NCBI GenBank assembly: GCA_011032825.1
Contig: JAADJZ010000016.1
Coordinates: 620,001 to 684,000, forward strand
DNA: 64,000 nucleotides
Direction of reading: 5' to 3'
Source: Massariosphaeria phaeospora
Taxonomy: Eukaryota > Ascomycota > Dothideomycetes > Pleosporales
The position numbers were made by a program, and so were the translations under genes. The stretch's first letter is position 1, and each line of letters begins with the position of its first letter. Of the stretch, positions 24,161 to 34,627 are shown piece by piece. Below the pieces are notes generated by a model. It saw only the letters and a program-made list of their open reading frames with translations. It searched no databases and was not told the DNA's origin.

Positions 24161-24824
24161 GGCGGTACACATACTTCTTTCGCACTTCAAACGATACTCC
24201 GTTACATGACCCCCCGTTACACGACACGCATGATAGTTGGCAGACCAGAGTTGCATCACGTACACCTATCAGCAAACGCGGACGGCAAAGCATCTCTCTC
24301 ATTCTCTGTACCACGTTCTCATATTTGGGACATTGTTAGTTATTTCAGCCAAGGCGCAGCGGACTTTTGCAATATGAACTTAATTACATAATAGAGAAGG
24401 GTTTCGATTTTATAACACAAATATCATATTCTTAACGTGTACCTTAATCGGCCGGCAAAGGCGATGTCGTTCCCGAAGATGAGCTAGAGCACGTCGGCGG
24501 CGGAGGAGTGGTTGCCAGCCAACGTTGTATTCCAAGACCATGGTAGTGTCCAGTTTCATCAGTCATATCAACAACCTGCACCCAACTAGGTACCCCGACA
24601 TACGCCACAAGATTGCGCCGCTCATACAGCCAATGACCCGTGTGAGTTGCACGGCGTTCGACTGCTTAGCGTTACCACGTTTGAACTGCCCCGCATTACT
24701 TCAACTTTCGATACGGCACGTATGCCGGCTTCAACGATCCTCCATTGCGGTCTGGCTACCACGGTGAAACGACTATATAGATATCGGATTCTCTCAATCT
24801 ACCAAAACCTCCATTTCTCTCATC
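24161..24824. other. Intergenic region upstream of SDR gene
   Basis: No gene is supported. Apart from the TATA box listed separately, I see nothing in the stretch. Confidence 0.4.
24774..24780 (+). promoter_or_regulatory. Likely TATA box of SDR gene
   Basis: TATATAG lies 51 bp before the ATG of the short-chain dehydrogenase and is followed by a C/T-rich leader (CTCTCAATCT...CCATTTCTCTCATC), a common fungal core-promoter layout. Confidence 0.45.
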
Positions 24825-25820
24825 ATGGCATCATCCTTCCGCACCGACGGCGTCGCACTTGTAACCGGTGTACGCATGTACCTCGCTTCTCTTCCACACA
24901 TCTTCTGACAACCCTCAGGCCGCCGGCGGCGTAGGTCTCGGCATCGCGAACGCCCTCGCCGAAGCTGGAGCCCGTGCCATCATCTTCGCCGACATTAACG
25001 AATATCGGATCTGGGACGCAGCCCAAAACAGTAGAGTGTTTGCGACGAATCCGGACTACCGAGTGCACGCGTGCCATATCGATGTGACGGATCCTATTAG
25101 TGTGAGAGCTGTGGTAGAACTCGCAACTGGTGAGTTTGGGTGGCTTGATTATTTGGTCAAAAGTGCGGGTGTGAGTATGGGTAACCTTTGGGTCTCGTGG
25201 GATAGCTGATTGGGTTGGATTAGGTTGATACGGAACGCTATACGGCGATTCCGGAGAACGATATGGAAGATTATGATCGGGTTCAGGGAGTAAATGCGCG
25301 AGGGATGCTGCTGTGTACCCGCGCCGCGATTGCTGTGATGGAGAAACAAGAGCCGCGTAGTTTCACTTCAAAGGCAGGTAAAACGAAGGATCTCGGTCGC
25401 GGAGTGATTGTGAACGTGACTTCAGTGCTGTCGTATACAGCTGTCCACGAGAAGGTGGCGTACATTGCATCGAAGCATGCGGCTATGGGGATCACTAAAT
25501 CGACGGGTGAGTTAGATTCATTTCCACCTCCGGTGCGGAGTCACTTACCCACTGCAGCCCATGATTCCTTCAAGAAAGGCATCAGAGTAAACGCCATCTG
25601 CCCCGGCTACGTTAGAACACCGATGTTGAACGCTGAGACCGAAAAGGTTCCCTCCACGCCAGACATTATCAAAGCGATTGCGCCGAATGGGAGACCCGCC
25701 GAGCCGGAAGAAATTGGAGAGAGTGTCGTGTATTTGTGTTGTCCGGCGGCCTCATATGTCGATGGCATCGGGCTGATTGTAGACGCGGGGATGACGATGA
25801 CTGCGCATTTGTGTGTGTAA
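24825..25820 (+). CDS. Short-chain dehydrogenase/reductase
   Basis: Classical SDR with a Rossmann fold, using NAD(H) or NADP(H). Exons 24825-24869, 24919-25170, 25224-25506 and 25558-25820, 280 aa. The cofactor motif VTGAAGGVGLGIA forms across the first splice junction. An acidic residue ending strand 2 (IIFADIN) favours NAD. The catalytic Ser is in VNVTSVLSYT, the Tyr-Lys pair in YIASKHA, and the PG motif in NAICPGYVRTPM. The C-terminus has YVDGIGLIVDAGMT. A typical NNAG-like element is replaced by KSAG. It is likely an alcohol, sugar or secondary-metabolite dehydrogenase; the substrate is unknown. Confidence 0.93.
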
Positions 25821-26470
25821 GGGGGCACCTACGATAGCATTGTCAGCCCGATAACACTGGAAGTTACGAAGCTGCGTATCTCCGCGATGTGAGCATGGAT
25901 TTCATCCCTAAGAACAGGGGAGTTTGAGTATCACTCTACGTCATGATTTCGACTAAGACGCATCCGTATGAATTATGCTTATCCTCATGAGTCCTAGGAG
26001 ATATAAATGCCCCTTTGATCCCCATTAGTCTTCTTCTTTCACAAAGGACGTGCAACAAACACGCATCCCAAGACCTACAGAAGAGAATACCGACGTTTTT
26101 AAAGATCGGTATTTCCCAGGTATGCTGTAAAGAGGGCTGCAAGAGTTACAAAAGCACACGAGTCCAGAGATGTCTTCTTAAGCCCTCACTTTTCTGCGAT
26201 TAAGTTATTTGACAAAAGAAAGTAGTCGAAACAAAACTTGTGAGAGAAGGTGCTATATGTGAGATGCCGGTGTTGCGTGTAGTCGGAAGTCTGTATGAAC
26301 CGCAGTGATGATGCGCATCGTCGTCATTTTGTGGGGCGTACCAACTTTATCAACGCAACATCACCTGCAAAACCCACACATGCACCGTTCTTCTATTAGC
26401 CACAATCGCTACCCGTACGATGCACCTTAGGCTCCCTTCATGCTCCCCACTTCAGTTTTACAGATAGCGA
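25821..26470. other. Intergenic spacer before the TATA-unit array
   Basis: No gene is supported. A GATATAAATGCCCC box at about 26000 is followed by a CTTCTTCTTTC tract and may be a diverged unit of the array. GATGCGCATCGTCGTCAT at about 26308 resembles the array's upstream motif. Confidence 0.35.
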
Positions 26471-26483
26471 ACGAGCGCGCGTT

Positions 26484-27930
26484 GATGCTCACCAGCATCA
26501 TCGAGTATGGTGTAGCATCTCTACACAGTGTTCTTCGTCTCTTCTCCATACCGCACATGAGGATCGGAGTCCTTGCTTTAGCACTGCTGTCGGCTACCTA
26601 TATAAGCCCACCCTGCTTCTCCTCACCCTTTCTCTTTTCACATCTCCAATGCGAGCCACAAAATATGTTGTGACTTCGTATATGGGCACTGAAATACCCT
26701 ATAATTTGTGACTATGTCTGCGTTGTGTCTCTTGTTTTCTCACCTCAATTTCTACCAAAGGTAAACATGGATAGGGCTGCTCGCCATCATCATCATTAAT
26801 AGGCGCTGTATCATAAATGCAACATTCCGATCTCTTCCCCAAAATATTTTCGCAGAGTCCAGCCATGCTTCTCCATACCAACTGCTGACTCATTCCAGCA
26901 TTTTCGTCGTCTATATAAGCCCGCCCGTCTCCTGCTTCTCCCTCTCCCATTACATCCTCTGCTAGAGACGTAATAAAAGCACTCTCTGCCGGCGCATGGG
27001 GACCGAAAAAATGTTTTATACGAAAACATGTCTGTGTCTGGATTTCTTGGTCACATCTCTCTTCGATGCTTACCACCATCACTTGATGCGGCATACCAAA
27101 TTCAACATACCACTTAGTTTTGCGCATTTTCCCAAACACAGTCTACACTTTGGTGTGCTTTCCTATCCTTGCGAGGCCTCTATTGTCTATATAAGCCCTA
27201 CTCTGTCCGTCATCCTCTGCTTCTGTACATCCTCCTCCGCAAGTGCTGCAATGAAAACATCAGCAGGCAGACATCATGCGCACTGAAAGTTGCGCAGACT
27301 CATGCCATGTCTGTGTCGAGGCCGGAAGGCAGCAATCCTTGGACTATAGTGCGAAAAATTCGTGTTTAATTTCACGGAGGGCGGGCGCATGGTGATGCTC
27401 ATCATCATCACTTCATGCGGAATACACGACCCAACGTTCGCATACCAAAACATTCCCATATTCTCATCACAGAACTTACCTGTACTTTTCACCCAGCTGC
27501 TCCTCCAGTCTAGATATCTATGTAAGCCCCCTTTCCTTCGCTGTCTTCCCTTCTACACATCTTCTTCCGCAAACACGAAAGCTTGATGAGCCCAGAAGCG
27601 ATGATAAGGTCCCCTCATGTCTGCGCTGTGCCTTTTCGAAAACTCAAGAGAACGCTCGAATGTCGTTGCTTCGACATCCCATATTTCACGGAGGGCGCTT
27701 GCGCAGAGCGATGCTCAGCACTATCATCGTCACTTTGATACTGCTCACCACCACCACCGTCAATCTCACACCTCCCCACCGCCTATATAAGCCCCCCTCT
27801 CCTTCTTTCCCTTTCCCTTTCCCCTCCCCATCCACCGCACCCCGCCAAAGTGCGCAATAAAACCGTTACTTTCTAAGCCAATGAGCAAGAAAAAACACAT
27901 TGAGCAAACACTGCATGTGTCTGTGTTTTC
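26484..27930 (+). repeat. Five-unit tandem array of TATA-box modules
   Basis: The core CTATATAAGCCC occurs at 26598, 26911, 27187 and 27783, with CTATGTAAGCCC at 27518 (steps of 313, 276, 331 and 265 bp). Each core is followed by 40-60 nt of C/T-rich sequence. About 115 bp after each core (98-131) comes CATGTCTGTG or a near match: 26713, 27028, 27306, 27616 and 27914. About 115-135 bp before four of the cores, and 73 bp before the fifth, comes GATGCTC-CATCATCAC or a variant (26484, 26776, 27065, 27394, 27710). Sequence between motifs is highly diverged and no reading frame is shared. The modules look like repeated core promoters with conserved downstream elements. Confidence 0.75.
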
Positions 27931-28189
27931 CGAAAAACAAGTTTGCAACATTTGAATGTTGTTGCTACTCTGGGTGTTGAAAAAAGCCGACACGCAGATT
28001 GATGGGTGGTTTGGCAAGGAGGGGTAGTTTGATGGTTAGGATGGGGGATGTTGGGGATGATAGTAGTGGTGATGATGATCGTCATGGATTGGATATGTGG
28101 TTGTGGTATGTTGTATTGCATTAGATGTTATCTACATATGCCCATCACTAAGCTGCAGCTTCGCTATCATCTCGATCCACACAACCTAC

Positions 28190-28483
28190 TCACACCTTCG
28201 TCCCGCCCTTTCCCTTCCCTCCCTTATCCCCACCCCCATCCTTATTTTTCCGGTCTTCCTCACTCCTCTTCCGCTGCTCCTCTTCCTGCTTTCTCTTTCT
28301 CTCTACCTGCTCCTTCCTCTCTTTCTCCTTCTCCGCGTCGACTCTCGCCTGCGCCAAAGCTTTTTCAACAACTTTAGAATCGCTAGGATCGATTTCCCGT
28401 GCTGGACTATTCTGTGGCGTAGGCGGCGGTTTCTTCTTGTCGTCCCCCGCTGCACCACCCGATTGGGTATTTGACTTACTCAT
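28190..28483 (-). CDS. Small highly charged hypothetical protein
   Basis: Single-exon frame of 97 codons beginning MSKSNTQSGGAAGDD. It has a Pro/Ser-rich N-terminal third (KKKPPPTPQNSPAREIDPSD), then a Lys/Glu/Arg-rich helix of about 45 residues that should form a coiled coil or extended helix (KALAQARVDAEKEKERKEQ), then a Gly/Lys tail. No signal peptide or membrane segment. The strong amino-acid bias and a matching ATG support a real gene, but low-complexity frames can arise by chance. I do not recognise a family. Confidence 0.5.
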   Translation of the reverse strand: MSKSNTQSGGAAGDDKKKPPPTPQNSPAREIDPSDSKVVEKALAQARVDAEKEKERKEQVERKRKQEEEQRKRSEEDRKNKDGGGDKGGKGKGGTKV

Positions 28484-29154
28484 GGCGGGATAACTGAACT
28501 GAACTGGAAAAGGATGTGTAGTTTAGTTTGGGTTGGTGCAGCCTGGTTTGGTTCGATGCTGTTGTAAACTTGTAGCCGTGTGTTGCAATTGTAGAATTGT
28601 ACTGTACCCTTCTTCTTCCTAAATCGTGCTTGCTCCGCAATATCAGATGCTCTACCCAGAAGATTGAGTGACCAGAAGAAAGTTTTCCTTTCCAAGTAAG
28701 CTACTCTCACCGCAAAAGGTAAAGCCCCCTCTAACAAAGCGCCTTCTCCTCTTTATACCCGTCATAATCCAACGCGGTGTGACGCCTCGTCTGTCCCTAC
28801 CACATGGCTCCAGCACATTGTACACATCCGCCTCGCACGTGCGCTCACGAAAAACGAAACGAAACGCTGACGCCGCCAGCATGGACAGTCTTGCATCATA
28901 TCACATGACAGCACATGACAGCAACGATGGGCAAATTCAAGCCACGCGCGCGGCGCTACATACGGCCCTGATGCCGCAGGGTGGGTATTGATGATATCGA
29001 TCTATCACTTGTGTAGTTGAATTGTTTACTCAACGAGCATGGCAAAGCAAGCGAGCGAGATGCGTAAACTACCCATACTAACACCAACTGATGCACTGTA
29101 CCTACCATCCTACTTACCGTCCAACCTACAGTTCTCCCTCCCCCTCATCCACCA
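28484..29154. other. Intergenic region, no gene seen
   Basis: Upstream region of the small charged protein. A TATACCC-like word at about 28755 is the only core-promoter hint. No coding structure was found. Confidence 0.35.
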
Positions 29155-29403
29155 TCAATACCGCCCCACCCTCCTCTCCCTCCCCCTCCCACCAGTCCAC
29201 CCCTTCACCACATCATCACCCCCCGTCGCCGGTCCAGCATGCACATCCTTCGGACCCCCCTTCCCCGCAAGTCTCGGTCCCGCTTCGTTCCCAGCTCTAT
29301 ACCTATGTCTCGGGCTCACCCTTATCTTGTGACCTCTTCCCGATCGCGCCTTTCTTCTACCACCACCTCCGAAGCAACTCGTAAATACATCCCAAAAGCC
29401 CAT
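29155..29403 (-). CDS. Possible small acylated protein (MGFWDVFTSCF...)
   Basis: The frame opens MGFWDVFTSCFGGGGRRK and runs 82 codons, the remainder rich in Gly, Arg and Lys. Gly at position 2 followed by a Cys at residue 10 and basic residues is the arrangement of N-myristoylated and palmitoylated membrane proteins. That, and an ATG in suitable context, is the only support; no family is recognised, and an in-frame upstream ATG at 29487 is possible. Confidence 0.35.
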   Translation of the reverse strand: MGFWDVFTSCFGGGGRRKARSGRGHKIRVSPRHRYRAGNEAGPRLAGKGGPKDVHAGPATGGDDVVKGWTGGRGRERRVGRY

Positions 29404-30061
29404 ACCAAGTCTTGTGTTTCTTATTGGGACGGAGATAGACTGATGCTTTGCTTTATTTTGCAAGAGCAGAACTAGGGAGATAAGCAACTAGCTAGCTAGC
29501 TGTGTAGACAAAGTCTCCAACTAGACAGATCAATCCGAAGAGTCAGAAGAGAGACGGCTGTGATGAACGAGGCAGGATGAGCGTGGACGGAGCATGATGT
29601 AAATAGGTAGCCCTTCCCACGAACGAACGAACGGACCAGACAGGAGAATCGTGCGTGGTCAGTTACAGTTACAGTGGCCTACATACATACATTCTATCTA
29701 CGACGCCGACGATCAACATGGCCAGCGCAGTCCAGCTCAGCTCAGCTCAGCTCTTTTCCGTTCCGTTCCCTTCAGTTCCGGTTGCTGCATGTGTAAGTTG
29801 TCCGTCAGGAAATGTGTCAGGGTGGGGTGGCACCCAACGATACAGATAGTTAGTATCTGAAGCCTGGCTGCTGGTAACCATGATGGATCACGTGGCAGTC
29901 AACGCTGTAGCCAACCCTGCGTGCTGTTCGCCGCGCCAACCGAACAGTCCATGTGGTACCATCACGCGAACGCATGGAGAAAACCGACTGTCTTTTATCA
30001 AACGAGCATCGCATATCCTATCCTTTACCTCTCGCGCCCCCACCCCACCCCAGCCTGCTCC
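29404..30061. other. Intergenic region with microsatellites
   Basis: Contains AGCTAGCTAGCT at about 29491, GAACGAACGAACG at 29623 and (CAGCT)n at 29731-29751. No gene is supported. Confidence 0.45.
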
Positions 30062-32829
30062 TTACTTCCCCTCCTCCGAGCGTCCAAACCCCCTAAACGC
30101 ACCGACATCCCGCTTGAAGAACTTCCCAATACTCTTCAAATTCTCATTCAAATTTGCCTTGGCCTCCCCCGCCGCCCCCTCCGCGCCCGTCTGCCCAGGC
30201 ACCGGGCTGCCGAAGCGATCCACACCGTCGCGCGCCGCATTCATAATCGCGTTGCCCAAGCCCGTAGGATCGAAGCGGCCGCCGCCTAAGCTGGGCGTCG
30301 TCATGACGCTGGCGGCGTTGCCCAGGCTGCCGATGCTGGAGCTCACGTGCGCGGACTGGATCTGGAGCGGAGTCAGGAGCGGGGAGTTCTGCACGAGGTT
30401 TTCGTGGTTGGGCGAGGCGCGGAAGGCGGCGAAGAGGTCGACGAGTTGGGGTTGCTCGGCTTTGCGGATGCCCTTAAGATCGAGGATCTTGCGGAAGTTG
30501 GTGTCGGATTTGTCGGCGATGTGGATAAGGTAGGCTTGTACGAGCGCTTCTGGGGGTGAAGGCCGTACTTGGAGCGTCTTCAGCAGCGGATCAAGCTTGC
30601 CCATACTTGAGTTCAGACGCTTCACGAAACTGTAATGTTGTTAGTAAGAGCCGCAAGTGCCAAGACCAGTTGTGGAGATGAAAATAGCCATGTAAGATGA
30701 CATACCTTGCAGGCGGGGCGGTCCCCGGTTCGTCGTTCAACGTCGGAATTTCCGTAAAGCCCTTCTTCAAGACATAAGAGTCCAACAACATCTGTTCTGC
30801 ACCAACTTCGGAGATGGGCTTGCTCTGCACAATGTTCGCAATATACGTGTTGGCCATAAGGTCAACTAAGTTATCACAGAACGCTCGAGCATACTGCTGC
30901 TTGTGCAAACACTTCAGAATCTCTGCCGAGGTGTTCTTCACTTGACGCAACAGCTCTGCAACGTAAGTGCTCTGGTCGCCAACGCTTTCCAGTTTGCTCC
31001 ACGGAGTGTTCCGCATTTCTCTCCAGCTTGGTTCGCAAGCAAGCTCAATCTTTCTGACGAGCATGCGCACAGTGGCGCTAGCGATGCCCATGAAGGCGTC
31101 CGCCTGGCTCTGGAGATCAACTTTTGCTTTAAGGTCCTCATCAATCCGGCCTTTGATCTTCTCTTCTAGTTGATTGCAGGTTTGGTAGCAGTAATCGGCT
31201 GTGTTGAGTACAAGAACAGCATCCTCAATCGACGGTCCCTGTGGCCCAGACTTCTCACTGAGGAAGTAATAAAGCACCTGTTGACCGTACTGTTCTAGAT
31301 ATTTTGCGAATGTTGTTGACAGCTCAAGTAACCTAGACCCTGTAGACAGTTTGGCGCATTGCCCAAGGGTTAGCCGGTAGAAGTGGAATAGTTCTGTCGA
31401 TGAGGGGATGACAGCTTGAGCGGAAAAGTCCTCCTCCGCATTACGGAGAGGCTGCTGACGGTACTTGGGGATTAAAGTAGCAAGTTGCCTGGCAAGGTTA
31501 GCGTCTGCTGCAAAACGACTAGTGTTGCACAGCATACTTGTCTTGCGATTCTACCCAAAGACTCATGTAGGGCTCAAACGCCTCGGAGATGGCTTGACTA
31601 AACCCTTGGGGTCGATCGTCCTTTGAAGCCATTGTGTCGATGGAGGAGCGTGACTGCGGCTGTAAGCATACTTCGAATTATTTACAGGGATTACCAGAGA
31701 AGCAAACCTCGTTGGAGAACCGTCGTTCCAGAGCATGCTCAAAATCAAGCGTCTCCTGCAGACACGAGAGAAGAAGGTCAACGTCTAGGGTTTGACCGTC
31801 GCCTCTCCGCATGGAACGTTGCAAGATTCCCTTGAAGTCGTCACGCGTGCCCTCGCAGAACGAGTTGGCAAGCATTTCGTTCACCTTCCAAAAGGACGGA
31901 AATATCGTAGCGTGTTCGACATCATATGTCTTCATCATACGGTTGAACCAGGAGTACCTCCTCGAGATGTTGTCCAACGAGCCGGCCTGGACAAGGTAAG
32001 CAGGGGCACGGTAGCGGTGGCAGGACACGGTGCACTAACTTCATCATTTCCACGAAACACTTGTCTGTATTCTCGTAGCTGGGTGTTGCAGTACCAGTTG
32101 ATAAGCCGGACCCGCGCGTGGTCGCCCAAGGCGTCCATGACCAGACATGCCTCACTCAGCATAGGCCTCCGCTGTGCGACCTCGCCTTTGGCGAAGGTTA
32201 CCTCGAAGTCCTCACATATCTGCTCCAGCAGTTCGCGCTGCAAATCGGCCACGTTACGGCTGAGGGTTGCAATCTGGTCTATGGACCTGTAACTCTTGAA
32301 GTGCGCAACCAGCTGGATGACGGCCTGCAGGAGCTGGGCACATTCGCGGTACTGGCGCGACTTGCTGAGGCCGCGCAGCTGCTCGTATGCCGTCGTCAAC
32401 ATCTGCAGCCTCTTCAGCGCCGTCATTGACAGCGTCAGGTTCCGTTTGGTGTTGTCCAGCCGCTTGATATCGGCCGTCATGTCGGTGATGGTGTGCTCCG
32501 TGTGCATTGCCCGCGCCCGCACACTCTCGATCTTGGTGAACAGGTCGGCAAGCTCGGCCTTTGCGGTCTGGATGCGCTGCACACTGTCGGCGTCAGAGGC
32601 GGCCTGCGAGGCCACGAAGCCGGCGATGTCCTCGTCCAGATCATCTTGATAGCTGCGGAGCGCTGCGGAGGTGGCCGACACGGACTGGAGCGACGAGGGA
32701 TGCGCGAAGATGGCGTTCAGGTGGTCGATGGGGTCGTATTCAGCTACGGCACGCATCAGCGCCCGTGGTCGGCGGCACGGCGGCGGGGGCACACATACCA
32801 GAATCCAGCGAGGCGGAAGGCGCAGGCAT
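30062..32829 (-). CDS. VPS53: Vps53, subunit of the GARP tethering complex
   Basis: Tethers endosome-derived vesicles at the trans-Golgi with Vps51, Vps52 and Vps54. Six exons: 32829-32799, 32743-32040, 31986-31708, 31659-31538, 31488-30706 and 30629-30062, 828 aa, typical for fungi. The N-terminus after a 31-nt first exon reads AEYDPIDHLNAIFAHPSSL, followed by the coiled-coil half (KAELADLFTKIESVRARA, RQYRECAQLLQAVIQL). The middle has YSWFNRMMKTYDVEHATIFP, AFEPYMSLWVESQDKQLATLIPKYR and the C-terminal half MLLDSYVLKKGFTEIPTLN. The tail is a Gly/Ser/Asn-rich fungal extension. The tiny first exon and a final exon beginning SFVKRLNSSMGKLDPLLKTLQV were placed by phase and family pattern. Confidence 0.93.
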
Positions 32830-33328
32830 GAAGCTCGACTCGGCCTGGCATCGACCCGCGGTCCGTGGCCAGTTGCGTCGCAGCTGGAGGCGAGAGGAGC
32901 AGAGCCGGAGGGCGCGACGGGAGGGCGGGGACGGCAGCGCGGTGGGCGAGAGAGCAGCTGGAGATGGCAGAACGAGCGAGGTTCATGTTCGTGGCCGACC
33001 GCGCTCTGGCCCGTTGGTGTCGCACAGCTGCTAGAGCCAGGAAGACGCGACGAATCACAAGCGAGGCCTTGGCGTTCGAGCCGCCGTCTAGCCTCGAGCC
33101 ACTGTGCCCATCAATCGCATGTACCACGTCCACTGACCGTCAGTCCGACAAATTGACAGAGTTCAGCCGTCTATATTGTGCGAGATACAGCTACCGCCTG
33201 GGCTGGTCCGATTCCTGCATTTGCACGCAGCATGGTGACCTTTTTGCTCATTACATCAAAGCCCCGGCCCCCCCTACACACTCCCAGCATGCAATGCAGG
33301 CGCTCCCAAAGCAGCCATGTGCTGCCAC
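32830..33328. other. Intergenic region VPS53 / chitinase
   Basis: Lies between the VPS53 start and the chitinase 3' end; both genes are on the minus strand. It is GC-rich near VPS53. Open frames on the plus strand here are shadows of that composition. Confidence 0.4.
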
Positions 33329-34627
33329 CTACTGCGGAAACAGGCCCAGAAACCCATTGAACACCAGGCTCCTGTCTTTCTGCGTGAGGGCGCTCGCATC
33401 GCCCGTGCCCGTCCAGTAGAACAGCCCGCCGAGGCCGTTCTGACGCACGTAGTTCGCCTTCATCTTCACCGTGTCCGGCGTGTCGTACGTGACGAACCCC
33501 CCGTCGCCCCCGGTGCAGTAAGCGGCACCAACCTGCAGGTCGACATGTTCTTGCGCCCCGGGACGCGGCAGATCGCGATATTCGAACGTACCCTCCTCCC
33601 CGGCTTGGCCAGTATACGAGTGGCCCACCCCACGTGTGCCCGTAAACGATCGCCCGTAAGCTGGAACCCCCATGACGATCTTGTTTGGAGGAACTCCCTG
33701 TCGCACCATGTAGGAAACTGCCGAGTGACACGACGTGGCTGCCTCTGCCGAGTGGGGGATTTGCGGAGTGAATAGCTGGGCCTGGTGGCCGCACTTCGGA
33801 ACCCACGGCCCAGAGAAATCATACGACATGAGGTTGATCATGTCTAGATAGTGAGACGCATGCGCTAGGTTGATGTGTTTGAGCGCCCATTCGCCTGCAG
33901 GCAAAGCTGAAGATAGAGTGTACTGCGGTGCAGGCAGGTGCGCTCGCAGGGCCGCCAATAGGGAGATGTAGTCTTCCCCTTGCTTGGAGTCTGAGGGATG
34001 CTCCCAGTCAACTAACTCTGTTATCAGCCGAGAACGCATGTGGACATAGAACAAGGGTTGCCTCAGCTTACTGTCGATGCCGTCGATGCCAAACTGCTGA
34101 ACCAGTCCAAACGCAGTCTGGGCGAACTTCTCCCTGGAAGCCTGATGCTTCGCTACCTGCGCGAATGGTTCACTGCCTTTCCCGCCACCGCCAACTGAGA
34201 GGACGACCCGGAGCCTGGTATATTTCTTCTTCAGTAGCGCAAATGAATTGAGGCAGCCTTGGGCACTTGGAACATCCCCTGCACCCGGGACCTGGATCTG
34301 AGCGTCCGCCCATTCATCACTGAGCTACAATAGTCAGCGAGTGCTTTAAAGTAGGTGTATAACTTTATTTTACATATACGGTGCCGTCCGGCTTCACCCT
34401 AGACGCGCGTCAGCAGCAGAAAACAAGTGCGGCGGGGAAGAATCTCACCAAGCGAATGCATAGAATACGTGGGAGACCACATCATAGTTCAAGGAGACAG
34501 GAGGCTGGTCTCGGTAGATACGCCAGTTGGGATAGTACACAGCATTCCAGTACATATTTTGTAATGGCGTTGAGAAGTCGGTGTGGTGTAGGAGGCATGG
34601 TGGTCCGGAGGTAAAGATTCGGCTCAT
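33329..34627 (-). CDS. GH18 chitinase
   Basis: Retaining endo/exo-chitinase of glycoside hydrolase family 18. Exons 34627-34449, 34398-34380 (19 nt), 34324-34072 and 34011-33329, 377 aa. The barrel opens with AVYYPNWRIYRDQPP and VVSHVFYAFAW. VVLSVGGGG is the SxGG motif. The catalytic DGIDIDWE is rebuilt across the last intron; its final Glu is the acid/base. MINLMSYDF supplies the substrate-orienting Asp/Tyr, and GLGGLFYWTGTGD the barrel-closing Trp region. No signal peptide is clear, which fits the intracellular ChiB1-like fungal group with roles in wall remodelling or autolysis. MSRIFTS is the first in-frame ATG; MYWNAVYYPNW is an alternative start. Confidence 0.92.

Noticed and set aside
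32561..33419. Long plus-strand frames over the VPS53 start and its upstream region
   Set aside because: Arg/Gly-rich GC composition shadows; VPS53 on the opposite strand explains the conserved part.
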